Shown piece after piece: positions 7,083 to 13,590 of a stretch of 13,879 nucleotides of DNA. The DNA is from JBJXHB01 sp046160725 (lineage in GTDB: Bacteria; Pseudomonadota; Gammaproteobacteria; Burkholderiales; Burkholderiaceae_C): the NCBI GenBank assembly GCA_046160725.1, contig JBJXHB010000172.1, positions 1 through 13,879 of the forward strand. Direction: 5' to 3'. The notes beneath the pieces are model-generated. The model did not search any database. It worked only from the letters and a program-made list of their open reading frames with translations, and was not told where the DNA came from. How positions within the stretch are numbered: the first letter of the stretch is position 1; every line of letters starts with the position of its first letter. A program made the translations under genes and the position numbers.

Positions 7083-7322
7083 CGCCACCAACGGGTACCG
7101 GAAACGGGATCCGCGGTCCGGTCAGACGGCCGATGCGCCGCAGCACAGAAAGGCTGCGCACAAACGGCAAGACGACGACGGGCGTGCCGAGGGAAGCAGA
7201 CCGGAAACGGAATGTGACCAGCGGCAACAACGGTGCGAGGGCGGCCTGAGCTGTACTGCCATCCACCGCACCGAAGTAGCGCCGGCGTCGCAGCCGGGAT
7301 TGTTGTCACCAAGGAGTGCATC
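7083..7322 (+). other. Long 5' leader of the first flagellin gene with direct repeats
   Basis: This stretch has no convincing coding frame. It contains an 11-base direct repeat, ACCGGAAACGG, at 7097-7107 and 7200-7210, each continuing as (G/A)AT. Several other GGA triplets follow, and the Shine-Dalgarno itself is AAGGAG (7311-7316). GGA motifs in a flagellin leader are the kind of site bound by CsrA-type regulators; that role is only suggested here. The rest shows nothing recognisable. Confidence 0.4.
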
Positions 7323-8168
7323 ATGCCTGCCATCATCAATACCAACGTCGCGACGATGAATGCCCAACGGCATACCAACTCGTCGCAAATGTCTCTTGCC
7401 AACTCCATGCAGCGCCTGTCCTCGGGCCTGCGTGTCAACAGCGCCAAGGATGACGCCGCCGGCCTGGCGATCGCCGAACGCATGAACGCGCAGGTGCGCG
7501 GCATGAACGTGGCGATCCGCAATGCCAACGACGGCATCTCGATGGCGCAGACGGCGGAAGGGGCCCTTTCCAAGGTCGCGGATTCGCTGCAGCGGATGCG
7601 TGAGTTGGCGGTGCAAAGCCGCAACGCCACCAACAGCGAGTCGGACAAGAACTCGCTGAACAAGGAGTTCGCCGAGCTGCAGAAGGAAATCACCCGCGTG
7701 CTGGGCGGCACCAGCTTCAACGGCAAGAAGATCACCGGCGCCGACGGCACCAGCTTCACGTTCCAGGTCGGGGCCAACACCTCGACCGACGACTCGATCA
7801 CCGTCGACTTCGAGAACCTGAACAGCAACGCCGACATCAGCGCGGCCGCCGCGACCACGGCCAGCATCGGCTCCACCGCCGACGCCAGCGCCATTGCCAG
7901 CGTGATCGACGACATCGACGCCGCGCTGGACACGGTCAACGACAAGCGCGCCACCTTCGGTGCGATGCAGAGCCGTTTCGACTCCGTGATCTCCAACCTG
8001 CAGATCTCGGTGGAGAACCAGTCGGCCGCGCGCAGCCGGATCATCGACGCGGACTTCGCGCAGGAAACGGCCAACCTGTCGCGAGCGCAGATCTTGCAGC
8101 AGGCGGGCAACGCGATGATCGCGCAGGCCAACCAGGCGCCACAGACGGTGCTGTCGCTGCTGCGATGA
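7323..8168 (+). CDS. fliC: Flagellin (first copy)
   Basis: This is the structural subunit of the flagellar filament, exported by the flagellar type III system. It has 281 residues, a short flagellin made almost only of the D0/D1 helices. The N-terminal part (IINTNVATMNAQ, SSGLRVNSAKDDAAGLAIAE, 1-135) and C-terminal part (about 200-281, NLSRAQILQQAGNAMIAQAN) are diagnostic. The variable middle is only about 60 residues and holds a Ser/Thr cluster (ATTASIGSTADAS, 177-189) that could be surface exposed and glycosylated. QRMRELAVQ (90-98) lies in the D1 segment that TLR5 recognises in many flagellins. The start is fixed by AAGGAG six bases upstream and by the family N-terminus; a frame from 7233 is leader. 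Two sigma-28 sites lie upstream and a strong terminator follows. The product is about 85% identical to the second copy. Confidence 0.97.
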   Translation: MPAIINTNVATMNAQRHTNSSQMSLANSMQRLSSGLRVNSAKDDAAGLAIAERMNAQVRGMNVAIRNANDGISMAQTAEGALSKVADSLQRMRELAVQSRNATNSESDKNSLNKEFAELQKEITRVLGGTSFNGKKITGADGTSFTFQVGANTSTDDSITVDFENLNSNADISAAAATTASIGSTADASAIASVIDDIDAALDTVNDKRATFGAMQSRFDSVISNLQISVENQSAARSRIIDADFAQETANLSRAQILQQAGNAMIAQANQAPQTVLSLLR

Positions 8169-8250
8169 CCTGAGCCGCCAGGCCCGAGGCGCCCACGGCG
8201 CCCGGGCCATTCGCCTGCGCCGGCGCACTGCCGGCGGCGGCATCGGCCAC

Positions 8251-8279
8251 ACGCCGCACCCTCACCGGTGCGGCGTTTT
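8251..8279 (+). terminator. Intrinsic terminator after the first flagellin gene
   Basis: ACGCCGCACC (8251-8260) pairs perfectly with GGTGCGGCGT (8267-8276) around a six-base loop, CTCACC, and the stem runs into TTTT (8276-8279). This is a classic Rho-independent terminator 82 bases after the flagellin stop, and it separates the two flagellin genes. Confidence 0.85.
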
Positions 8280-8414
8280 CGTTGCTGGGTGCTGGCGACG
8301 ATCTGGCGGGTCCGGCGGCCGCATTTCGGGGCATGGGGCACGACGCGGATGCCGAGAATGATTTCCATCGGGGAGCGTTCAGCGCACCCGCCGGACGCCC
8401 CAAGGAGAGCCCAC

Positions 8415-9263
8415 ATGCCCCAGACCATCAACACCAACATTGCTTCGCTCAACGCGCAGCGCAACCTGAACATGTCGCAGGCGTCGCTTGCGACGTCGAT
8501 GCAGCGCCTGTCGTCGGGGCTGCGGGTCAACAGCGCGAAAGACGACGCCGCCGGCCTGGCGATCGCCGAACGCATGAACGCGCAGGTGCGCGGCATGAAC
8601 GTGGCGATCCGCAATGCCAACGACGGCATCTCGATGGCGCAGACGGCCGAAGGCGCGCTGTCCAAGGTGGCCGACTCGTTGCAGCGCATGCGCGAGCTGG
8701 CGCTGCAAAGCCGCAACGCCACCAACAGCGACTCCGACAAGAACTCCTTGAACAAGGAGTTCGCCGAGCTGCAGAAGGAGGTCGCCCGCGTGCTGGGCGG
8801 CACCACCTTCAACGGCAAGGCCATCCTGGGCGCCGAGGGCACCAGCTTCACCTTCCAGGTCGGGGCCAACACCACCACCGACGACGTGGTGACGGTGGAC
8901 TTCGACAACATGGTCAGCAACGCCGACATCAGCGCGGTGACGGCGACCACGGCCAGCATCGGCTCCACGGCCGATGCCAGCGCCATCGCCAGCGTGATCG
9001 ACAACATCGACACCGCGCTGGACACGCTCAACGACAAGCGCGCCACTTTCGGTGCCATGCAGAGCCGCTTCGAGGCGGTGATCTCCAACCTGCAGGTGTC
9101 GGTGGAGAACCAGGCGGCCGCCAAGAGCCGGATCATGGATGCCGACTTCGCGGCCGAGACGGCCAACATGTCGCGGGCCCAGATCCTGCAGCAGGCCGGC
9201 AACGCGATGGTGGCCCAGGCCAACCAGCTGCCCCAGCTGGTGCTGCGCCTGCTGCAGGGCTGA
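8415..9263 (+). CDS. fliC: Flagellin (second copy)
   Basis: The protein has 282 residues and aligns with the first flagellin without gaps (about 42 differences over 281 positions by eye). Residues 28-96 are invariant between the two. Differences cluster in the first 27 residues, in the short central region (GTTFNGKAILGAEG, NTTTDDVVTVDFDN) and near the C-terminus. The Ser/Thr cluster ATTASIGSTADAS is kept. AAGGAG (8402-8407) stands seven bases before the ATG; a longer frame from 8268 starts inside the terminator and is not credible. The gene lies behind the terminator of the first copy and I see no sigma-28 site in 8280-8414, so it may depend on read-through or on another promoter type. Could be a minor or differently timed filament subunit. 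Confidence 0.96.
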   Translation: MPQTINTNIASLNAQRNLNMSQASLATSMQRLSSGLRVNSAKDDAAGLAIAERMNAQVRGMNVAIRNANDGISMAQTAEGALSKVADSLQRMRELALQSRNATNSDSDKNSLNKEFAELQKEVARVLGGTTFNGKAILGAEGTSFTFQVGANTTTDDVVTVDFDNMVSNADISAVTATTASIGSTADASAIASVIDNIDTALDTLNDKRATFGAMQSRFEAVISNLQVSVENQAAAKSRIMDADFAAETANMSRAQILQQAGNAMVAQANQLPQLVLRLLQG

Positions 9264-9280
9264 GCCAACGCCTGGCGAAG

Positions 9281-9305
9281 CGCCCGCGCATGCAGAGCGC
9301 GGGCG
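9281..9305 (+). terminator. GC-rich hairpin after the second flagellin gene (possible terminator)
   Basis: CGCCCGCGC (9281-9289) pairs perfectly with GCGCGGGCG (9297-9305) around a seven-base loop, 18 bases after the stop codon. No T-run follows, so termination would be weak or would need Rho; it may instead protect the mRNA 3' end. Confidence 0.45.
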
Positions 9306-9404
9306 AGGCATGAAGCGTTTCAAGCGCCGCGAGCGCTCGAGGGCCGCACCGATAGCGCCCCGGGCCTCGCGGCGCGACTTCTTGCGCGGCCCGCCCCTGA
9401 TGCC

Positions 9405-9432
9405 TCAAGTTCGCCGGAGCGTCGGCCGATAA
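9405..9432 (+). promoter_or_regulatory. Sigma-28 (FliA) promoter of fliD
   Basis: TCAAGT (9405-9410), 14 bases, then a full-consensus GCCGATAA (9425-9432). It ends 24 bases before the fliD ATG, so the leader is very short but still contains the ribosome site GGAAGGGA (9441-9448). This is the best match of the four sites in the window. Confidence 0.85.
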
Positions 9433-9456
9433 CGACGATCGGAAGGGAATCCCCAC

Positions 9457-10893
9457 ATGGCCACCATCTCCTCGCAGGGCATCGGCAGCGGGCTCGACGT
9501 CAACAGCATCATCACGCAGCTGGTCGCGCTGGAGCGCCAGCCCATCGTCCAGCTCCAGGGCCGCAAGGAGGGGCTGCAGGTGCAGCTGTCGTCCTACGGC
9601 CGCGTGCAGAGCCTGATGGACACCCTGCGCAGCACCGCCCGCACCCTGACCGACACCAGCACCTGGCGCGCCGTCTCCGCCTCGTCCGGCGACACCTCGT
9701 CCGTAACCGCGACGGTCAGCGCCGGCACGCCGCCGGGCGGCTACACCGTGCAGGTCAATGCCCTGGCGGCGTCGCAGATGACCGCCAGCTCCGCACTCGC
9801 CAGTGCCAGCACCGTGGTCGGCACCGGCACGTTGCGCATCGAGGTCGGGGCCTGGAACAGCGGCTTCACCAGCTTCGCGGCCAAGAGTGGCACCACCGCG
9901 GTGGACATCACCATCGGTGCCGAGGACAACACGCTGGAGGGCATCCGCGACCGCATCAACGACACCGCCAATCTGGGCGTACGGGCCTCGATCGTCAACG
10001 ACGCGAGCGGTGCCCGGCTGGTGCTGCGGTCCTCCATCACCGGGCTCGAAAACGGGTTCCGCATCAGCGTCACCGACGACGACACCGACGACGAGGACAA
10101 CAGCGGGCTGTCGCGCCTGTCCTACAACCCGCCCGCCGGCGCGGTGATGAGCCGCACGCAGAGCGCGGCCAATGCCGAGGCGGCGATCAACGGCCTGGCG
10201 GTTTCGTCGGCCAGCAACGAGATGACCGACGTGGTCGACGGCCTGTCGCTGAAGCTGCTGAAAACCACGGCGTCCGCCGTCGAGGTCGGCGTCACGCGCG
10301 ACACGGCCGCGATGAAGAAGTCAATCGAATCCTTTGTCGACGCATACAACGCCGTGGCCAAGCTGCTGCGCGACCAGACCAAGTACGACGAAGGCAGCAA
10401 GAACGCCGGCGCCCTGCAGGGCGACCGCGGCGCGATCGGCCTGCAGCGGCAGCTGCGGTCGGTGCTGGGCGCCGGTTCCTCGGCCAGCTCGGCCTTCGAG
10501 CGGGCCTTCCAGATCGGCATGGACGTGCAGACCGACGGCAGCATCAAGCTCAAGGGCAGCACGCTGGATGCGGCCTTGGGCAACATCGACCAGATCAACG
10601 CCTTCTTCTCGGCCACCGGCCCCACCGAGGCAGCCGACGGCCTGGGCGTGCGGTTGCGCCGCCTGGCCGACACGGTGCTCGGTGCCGACGGCACGTTGAC
10701 GACCCAACAGGCCGGCCTGCGCCAACGCATCACCCGCGCCGACGAGCGCATGGAGCGCCTGGAGGACCGCGTGGCCCAGGTCGAGAAGCGCCTGCGGGCC
10801 CAATACACCGCGCTGGACCGCACCATGGCCGGGCTGAACGGCCTGCAGGGGTTCGTGACGCAGCAGGTGGGTGCCTGGAACCGCCGCACCTGA
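9457..10893 (+). CDS. fliD: Flagellar filament cap protein FliD (HAP2)
   Basis: FliD forms the cap at the filament tip and assists flagellin insertion. The protein has 478 residues, normal for the family. The N-terminus (SSQGIGSGLDVNSIITQLVA, 5-24, then LERQPI) is the FliD_N hallmark. The central region includes PPGGYTVQVNALA (92-104), and FliD_C begins near SAANAEAAINGL (236-247), with VDAYNAVAKLLRDQ (294-307). Residues about 417-452 (QAGLRQRITRADERMERLED and on) form the C-terminal coiled coil, and the end LQGFVTQQVGAWN is typical. An acidic run, DDDTDDED (207-214), in a loop of the central domain is unusual and could bind cations or be exposed. It has its own sigma-28 promoter directly upstream. 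A GC hairpin follows. Confidence 0.97.
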   Translation: MATISSQGIGSGLDVNSIITQLVALERQPIVQLQGRKEGLQVQLSSYGRVQSLMDTLRSTARTLTDTSTWRAVSASSGDTSSVTATVSAGTPPGGYTVQVNALAASQMTASSALASASTVVGTGTLRIEVGAWNSGFTSFAAKSGTTAVDITIGAEDNTLEGIRDRINDTANLGVRASIVNDASGARLVLRSSITGLENGFRISVTDDDTDDEDNSGLSRLSYNPPAGAVMSRTQSAANAEAAINGLAVSSASNEMTDVVDGLSLKLLKTTASAVEVGVTRDTAAMKKSIESFVDAYNAVAKLLRDQTKYDEGSKNAGALQGDRGAIGLQRQLRSVLGAGSSASSAFERAFQIGMDVQTDGSIKLKGSTLDAALGNIDQINAFFSATGPTEAADGLGVRLRRLADTVLGADGTLTTQQAGLRQRITRADERMERLEDRVAQVEKRLRAQYTALDRTMAGLNGLQGFVTQQVGAWNRRT

Positions 10894-10901
10894 GGCTCGG
10901 C

Positions 10902-10925
10902 CGGCGCGGCACGGCCGCCGCGCCG
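10902..10925 (+). terminator. GC-rich hairpin after fliD (possible weak terminator)
   Basis: CGGCGCGGC (10902-10910) pairs perfectly with GCCGCGCCG (10917-10925) around ACGGCC, eight bases after the fliD stop. There is no T-run, so termination strength is doubtful. It lies just before the fliS promoter. Confidence 0.4.
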
Positions 10926-10967
10926 AATACACCGCGCCGCACGGTTCATCTCCAAATGTTGCGGTGC

Positions 10968-10995
10968 TCAAGGCGCCACGCGCCAGGGCCGATAT
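10968..10995 (+). promoter_or_regulatory. Sigma-28 (FliA) promoter of the fliS-fliT operon
   Basis: TCAAGG (10968-10973), 14 bases, then GCCGATAT (10988-10995). It differs from consensus by one base in each box but keeps the exact spacing of the other three sites, and lies 37 bases before the likely fliS start. It would drive the chaperone genes together with the filament genes. Confidence 0.65.
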
Positions 10996-11032
10996 CCGTT
11001 GCATCACGCAGCTGTCATCGAGCCCAACGCCC

Positions 11033-11464
11033 ATGCTTGCCACCCTTGCCATGCCCCGGCCCCGCGCCCCGAAGTTCGCCGCGATGTATCGCCAGGTCGG
11101 TGCCGAGACGGCGGTCGCCGGCGCCAGCCCGCATCGCCTGGTCGGCCTGCTCTTCGATGCCTACATGGACGCCCTGGCCCAGGCCCGCGGCGCCATGCGC
11201 AGCGGCCAGACCGAGGCCAAGGGCCGCGCGGTGGTGCGTGCCGTGCGCATCGTCGACGAAGGCCTGCGCGCCGCGCTGAACCTGAAGGACGGGGGGCCCC
11301 TGGCCGCCGACCTGCATGCCCTGTACGGCTACCTCACGGTCCAGCTGACGCGGGCCAACCTGCACAACGACGAGGTGGCCCTGGACCAGTGCGTGCAGCT
11401 GATGCAGCCGCTGCGCGACGCCTGGGCGGCCATCGGGCCGATGGTCGAGCCGGGAGCGCACTGA
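11033..11464 (+). CDS. fliS: Flagellin export chaperone FliS
   Basis: FliS is a cytoplasmic chaperone that binds the C-terminal D0 helix of flagellin and keeps it from polymerising before export. The protein has 143 residues with the chosen start. Diagnostic segments are AAMYRQVGAETAVAGASPHR (16-35), LVGLLFDAYMDALAQARGAM (36-55), IVDEGLRAALNLKDGGPLA (73-91), LYGYLTVQLTRANLHND (97-113) and PLRDAWAAI (126-134). The start is uncertain: ATGs at 11033, 11051 and 11084 are in frame and none has a clear Shine-Dalgarno. FliS proteins begin a few residues before the AYxxV/MYRQV segment, so 11033 or 11051 fit. A frame reaching back to 10871 would overlap fliD and the promoter and was rejected. One base separates its stop from the fliT ATG. 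Confidence 0.93.
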   Translation: MLATLAMPRPRAPKFAAMYRQVGAETAVAGASPHRLVGLLFDAYMDALAQARGAMRSGQTEAKGRAVVRAVRIVDEGLRAALNLKDGGPLAADLHALYGYLTVQLTRANLHNDEVALDQCVQLMQPLRDAWAAIGPMVEPGAH

Positions 11465-11465
11465 G

Positions 11466-11792
11466 ATGGCCGCGACCAACACCGAGGGCACGATGCACGC
11501 GCAGTTGTTGAACTACTACGAGGCCATCGAGCAGGCCAGCGCCGACATGCTGATGGCGGCGCGCGCCGGCAACTGGGAGCAGGTGATCAAGCTGGAGGGC
11601 GCCTGCGTCCTGCTGATCAGCCAGCTCAAGCAGGCCGCCCGCGGCCAGCAGCTCAGCAGCCAGGAGAGCCAGCTCAAGAGCCGCATCATGCAGCGCATCC
11701 TGGTCAACGACGCCGAAGTGCGGCACCTGGCCGAACCCTGGCTGGACGACCTGGACCGCCTGCTGGCCGCGCGCCCGCGCACCGTGCATTGA
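11466..11792 (+). CDS. fliT: Flagellar protein FliT
   Basis: The protein has 108 residues and is predicted all-helical, with LLNYYEAIEQASADMLMAAR (14-33), WEQVIKLEGACVLLISQLKQ (37-56) and KSRIMQRILVNDAEVRHLAE (70-89). This matches the betaproteobacterial FliT-like chaperone, which in enteric bacteria binds FliD and the FlhDC regulator. Whether the regulatory role exists here cannot be told from sequence. The ATG at 11466 follows the fliS stop after one base, so translation is probably coupled. An alternative ATG at 11493 (MHAQLLNYY) has a GAGGG five to eight bases upstream and gives a start nearer the conserved helix. The cap gene and both flagellins just upstream supply its expected clients. 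Confidence 0.85.
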   Translation: MAATNTEGTMHAQLLNYYEAIEQASADMLMAARAGNWEQVIKLEGACVLLISQLKQAARGQQLSSQESQLKSRIMQRILVNDAEVRHLAEPWLDDLDRLLAARPRTVH

Positions 11793-11808
11793 CGCGCGCG
11801 GGGCCGCC

Positions 11809-12585
11809 ATGACCAGCATGTCTTTTGCCGATACCCAACCTGCCCCCCTGGCCGACGACGACGGAGGCCCGGACCCCTATGCCGCCTTCCGCGTCGAGAG
11901 CCCCGGCGAAGTGCTGGCCCTGATGCGGCAGCTGCAGACCGGCTCGGTGCCGGTGCAGCTGAGCACGCCGCGCGGCGCCCATATCAGCACGCTGCTGTGG
12001 GCGGTGGATGCCACGCAGCGCCGCATCAGCTTCGGCATCGAAGCCGACCACCCCATGGTGCAGCGCCTGGCCGAGTCCGACGAGGTGACCGGCGTGGCCT
12101 ACCTGGAGTCGGTCAAGCTGCAGTTCGACCTGGCCGGCGTTCACCTGGTGCGTGGCCCGCGTGCCAGTGCGCTGCAGTCTGCGATGCCGCGGCGTCTGTA
12201 CCGCTTCCAGCGCCGCAGCGGCTACCGCGTCCGGACCCTGGAGCGCGGCACGCCAACGGCGCAGCTGCGCCATCCGTCGATGCCGGACATGGCGTTGCAG
12301 CTGCGGGTGCTGGACGTTTCCATCGGTGGCTGTGCGCTGTTCCTGCCCCATGACGTGCCGCCGATCTCGATGGGCGTGCGTCTGGAGGGCGTGCGCATCG
12401 AGCTGGATGCCGACACCGGCTTCGAGACCGCGCTGCAGTTGCATCACGTCACCGCCATCAATGCCGATGCGACGGGGGTGCGGCTGGGCTGCGAGTTCCT
12501 GGACCCGACGCCGGCCGCCGAGCGCGCGCTGCAGCGCTACATCGACGCCACCCAGAAGCGCCGGCGCCTGCTGTCGCTGAACTGA
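11809..12585 (+). CDS. YcgR-like flagellar brake protein with PilZ domain
   Basis: The protein has 258 residues. The N-terminal half (about 24-125) fits the YcgR N-domain (PYAAFRVESPGEVLALMRQL; GIEADHPMVQRLAESDEVTG). The C-terminal half is a PilZ domain: RRSGYR (135-140) contains the c-di-GMP-binding RxxxR (Arg136, Arg140), and LDVSIGG (168-174) the DxSxxG motif (Asp169, Ser171, Gly174). On binding c-di-GMP such proteins act on the flagellar motor and slow or bias rotation. All ligand residues are present, so it should bind the ligand. It starts 16 bases after fliT and may be the last gene of the sigma-28 chaperone operon, which would make the brake a late gene. A second ATG at 11818 is also possible. 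I leave the symbol blank because the gene name used in this lineage is uncertain. Confidence 0.9.
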   Translation: MTSMSFADTQPAPLADDDGGPDPYAAFRVESPGEVLALMRQLQTGSVPVQLSTPRGAHISTLLWAVDATQRRISFGIEADHPMVQRLAESDEVTGVAYLESVKLQFDLAGVHLVRGPRASALQSAMPRRLYRFQRRSGYRVRTLERGTPTAQLRHPSMPDMALQLRVLDVSIGGCALFLPHDVPPISMGVRLEGVRIELDADTGFETALQLHHVTAINADATGVRLGCEFLDPTPAAERALQRYIDATQKRRRLLSLN

Positions 12586-12634
12586 CCGCTTGCGTCGCGC
12601 AACACCGGCCGACGCCGCGCCGCGCCCCAACCAC

Positions 12635-13066
12635 ATGTCGCCTCGCCCGCTTGTGCAGAATGGACGGCGCCGTGCCGGCTTCACCCTGGTGGAGATGGCG
12701 ATCGTCCTGGTGGCGGTGGCCCTGCTGGCGTCGCTGGCATGGCCGGCCTGGACCGCGCAGCAGGCCCGCAGCACACGGCTGGATGGCGCCGCCGCCCTGC
12801 ACCGGTTGCACGCCGCCCAGGAGGTCTACCACGCCCAGCAAGGCAGCTATGCCGCGCGCCTGTCGCTGTTGCGTGGCGCCGGCCAGGCGGACAGCGACGG
12901 CGGCCATTACCGGATCGCGCTGCAGGAGACCGCCCCCGGCCGCTTCGTGGCCACGGCCACGGCGCAGGGTGCCCAGGCCCGGGACCGCGAGTGTCCGGTG
13001 CTGACGCTGCGGGTGGAGGGCGCGCTGGTGCACCACCAGCCGTCGCGCGCCTGCTGGCTGATGTGA
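12635..13066 (+). CDS. Type IV pilin-like protein (PilE-type minor pilin)
   Basis: The protein has 143 residues. It has a class III prepilin leader: a basic MSPRPLVQNGRRRAG cleaved after Gly15, then FTLVEMAIVLVAVALLASLA, with Phe at +1 and the conserved Glu at +5. A long hydrophobic N-terminal helix continues into an amphipathic part (LDGAAALHRLHAAQEVYHAQ), as in PilE-type pilins. Two cysteines near the C-terminus (ECPVLTL and RACWLM) can form the pilin disulfide loop. The start at 12635 is chosen by the leader; TTG at 12590 would give an unusually long leader, and no good ribosome site is seen for either. It would need a prepilin peptidase and an assembly ATPase, neither in the window. The next gene overlaps its stop by one base, so the two form a pair. 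Confidence 0.85.
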   Translation: MSPRPLVQNGRRRAGFTLVEMAIVLVAVALLASLAWPAWTAQQARSTRLDGAAALHRLHAAQEVYHAQQGSYAARLSLLRGAGQADSDGGHYRIALQETAPGRFVATATAQGAQARDRECPVLTLRVEGALVHHQPSRACWLM

Positions 13067-13590
13067 TGCCTTCGGCGCAACCCCTGCCGCGCGTCGCGCG
13101 CAGCCGCGGCCTGACCCTGCTGGAGCTGGCCGCGGTGCTGGCCATCGTGGCCATCGTGACCACGGCGGCCGTGCCGTCGCTGATGTCATGGGTGGCGCGC
13201 CAGCGGCTGAAGGCAGCGGCCGAGCAGCTGGCGGCGCAGTTGACCGAGGCCCGTTTCGAGGCGGTGCGCCGCGGCGTGGCCATCCACTTCTCCAGCCGCG
13301 GCGAGGGCGGGCACTGGTGCTGGGCCATCGGCACCGTGCCGGGCCTGAACTGCAGCGTCGACCAGCCGTCGGCCCTGCGCATGGTGCGCAACGGCGACCA
13401 TGCCGGCGTGCAGCTGCTGCGTGCCGAGCCGCTGTCCTTCGAGCCGCGCGACGGCCGGCTGCGGACGCCAGCCGCCGGCGTGCAGCTGCGCTCGGCGCGC
13501 GGCGAGGTGCTGGCGGTGCGGCTGACGCCGCTGGGCCGCGCCACCATCTGCTCGCCCGACATGCCCGTGCCTGGCGCCAACCCCTGCTAG
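13066..13590 (+). CDS. FimT/GspH-type pseudopilin
   Basis: The protein has 174 residues. The leader MPSAQPLPRVARSRG is followed by LTLLELAAVLAIVAIV, giving prepilin cleavage after Gly15 and Glu at +5. The next stretch (VPSLMSWVARQRLKAAAEQL) and AQLTEARFEAVRRGVAI are the characteristic start of the GspH/FimT domain. Four cysteines (WCW, NCS, ICSPD and the C-terminal NPC) could form two disulfides. FimT and GspH proteins are minor pilins that prime type IV pili or type II secretion pseudopili; FimT also takes part in DNA binding in natural transformation. The start overlaps the previous gene's stop (TGATG), which shows translational coupling. Its place beside a minor pilin favours a type IV pilus role, but a secretion pseudopilus cannot be ruled out. 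Confidence 0.85.
   Translation: MPSAQPLPRVARSRGLTLLELAAVLAIVAIVTTAAVPSLMSWVARQRLKAAAEQLAAQLTEARFEAVRRGVAIHFSSRGEGGHWCWAIGTVPGLNCSVDQPSALRMVRNGDHAGVQLLRAEPLSFEPRDGRLRTPAAGVQLRSARGEVLAVRLTPLGRATICSPDMPVPGANPC

Noticed and set aside
7055..9268. Very long open frame on the minus strand opposite the flagellin genes
   Set aside because: It is the reverse complement of two flagellin genes; its internal duplication simply mirrors the paralogues.
9320..9355. Possible extra sigma-28 promoter between the second flagellin gene and fliD (TCAAGC, later ACCGATAG)
   Set aside because: The boxes are 22 bases apart instead of 14, the -10 box is degenerate, and the real site at 9405-9432 is much better.
11827..11834. 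GCCGATAC at the start of the PilZ gene as a -10 box
   Set aside because: No TCAAG box exists at the required 14-base distance, and the site lies inside the coding sequence.
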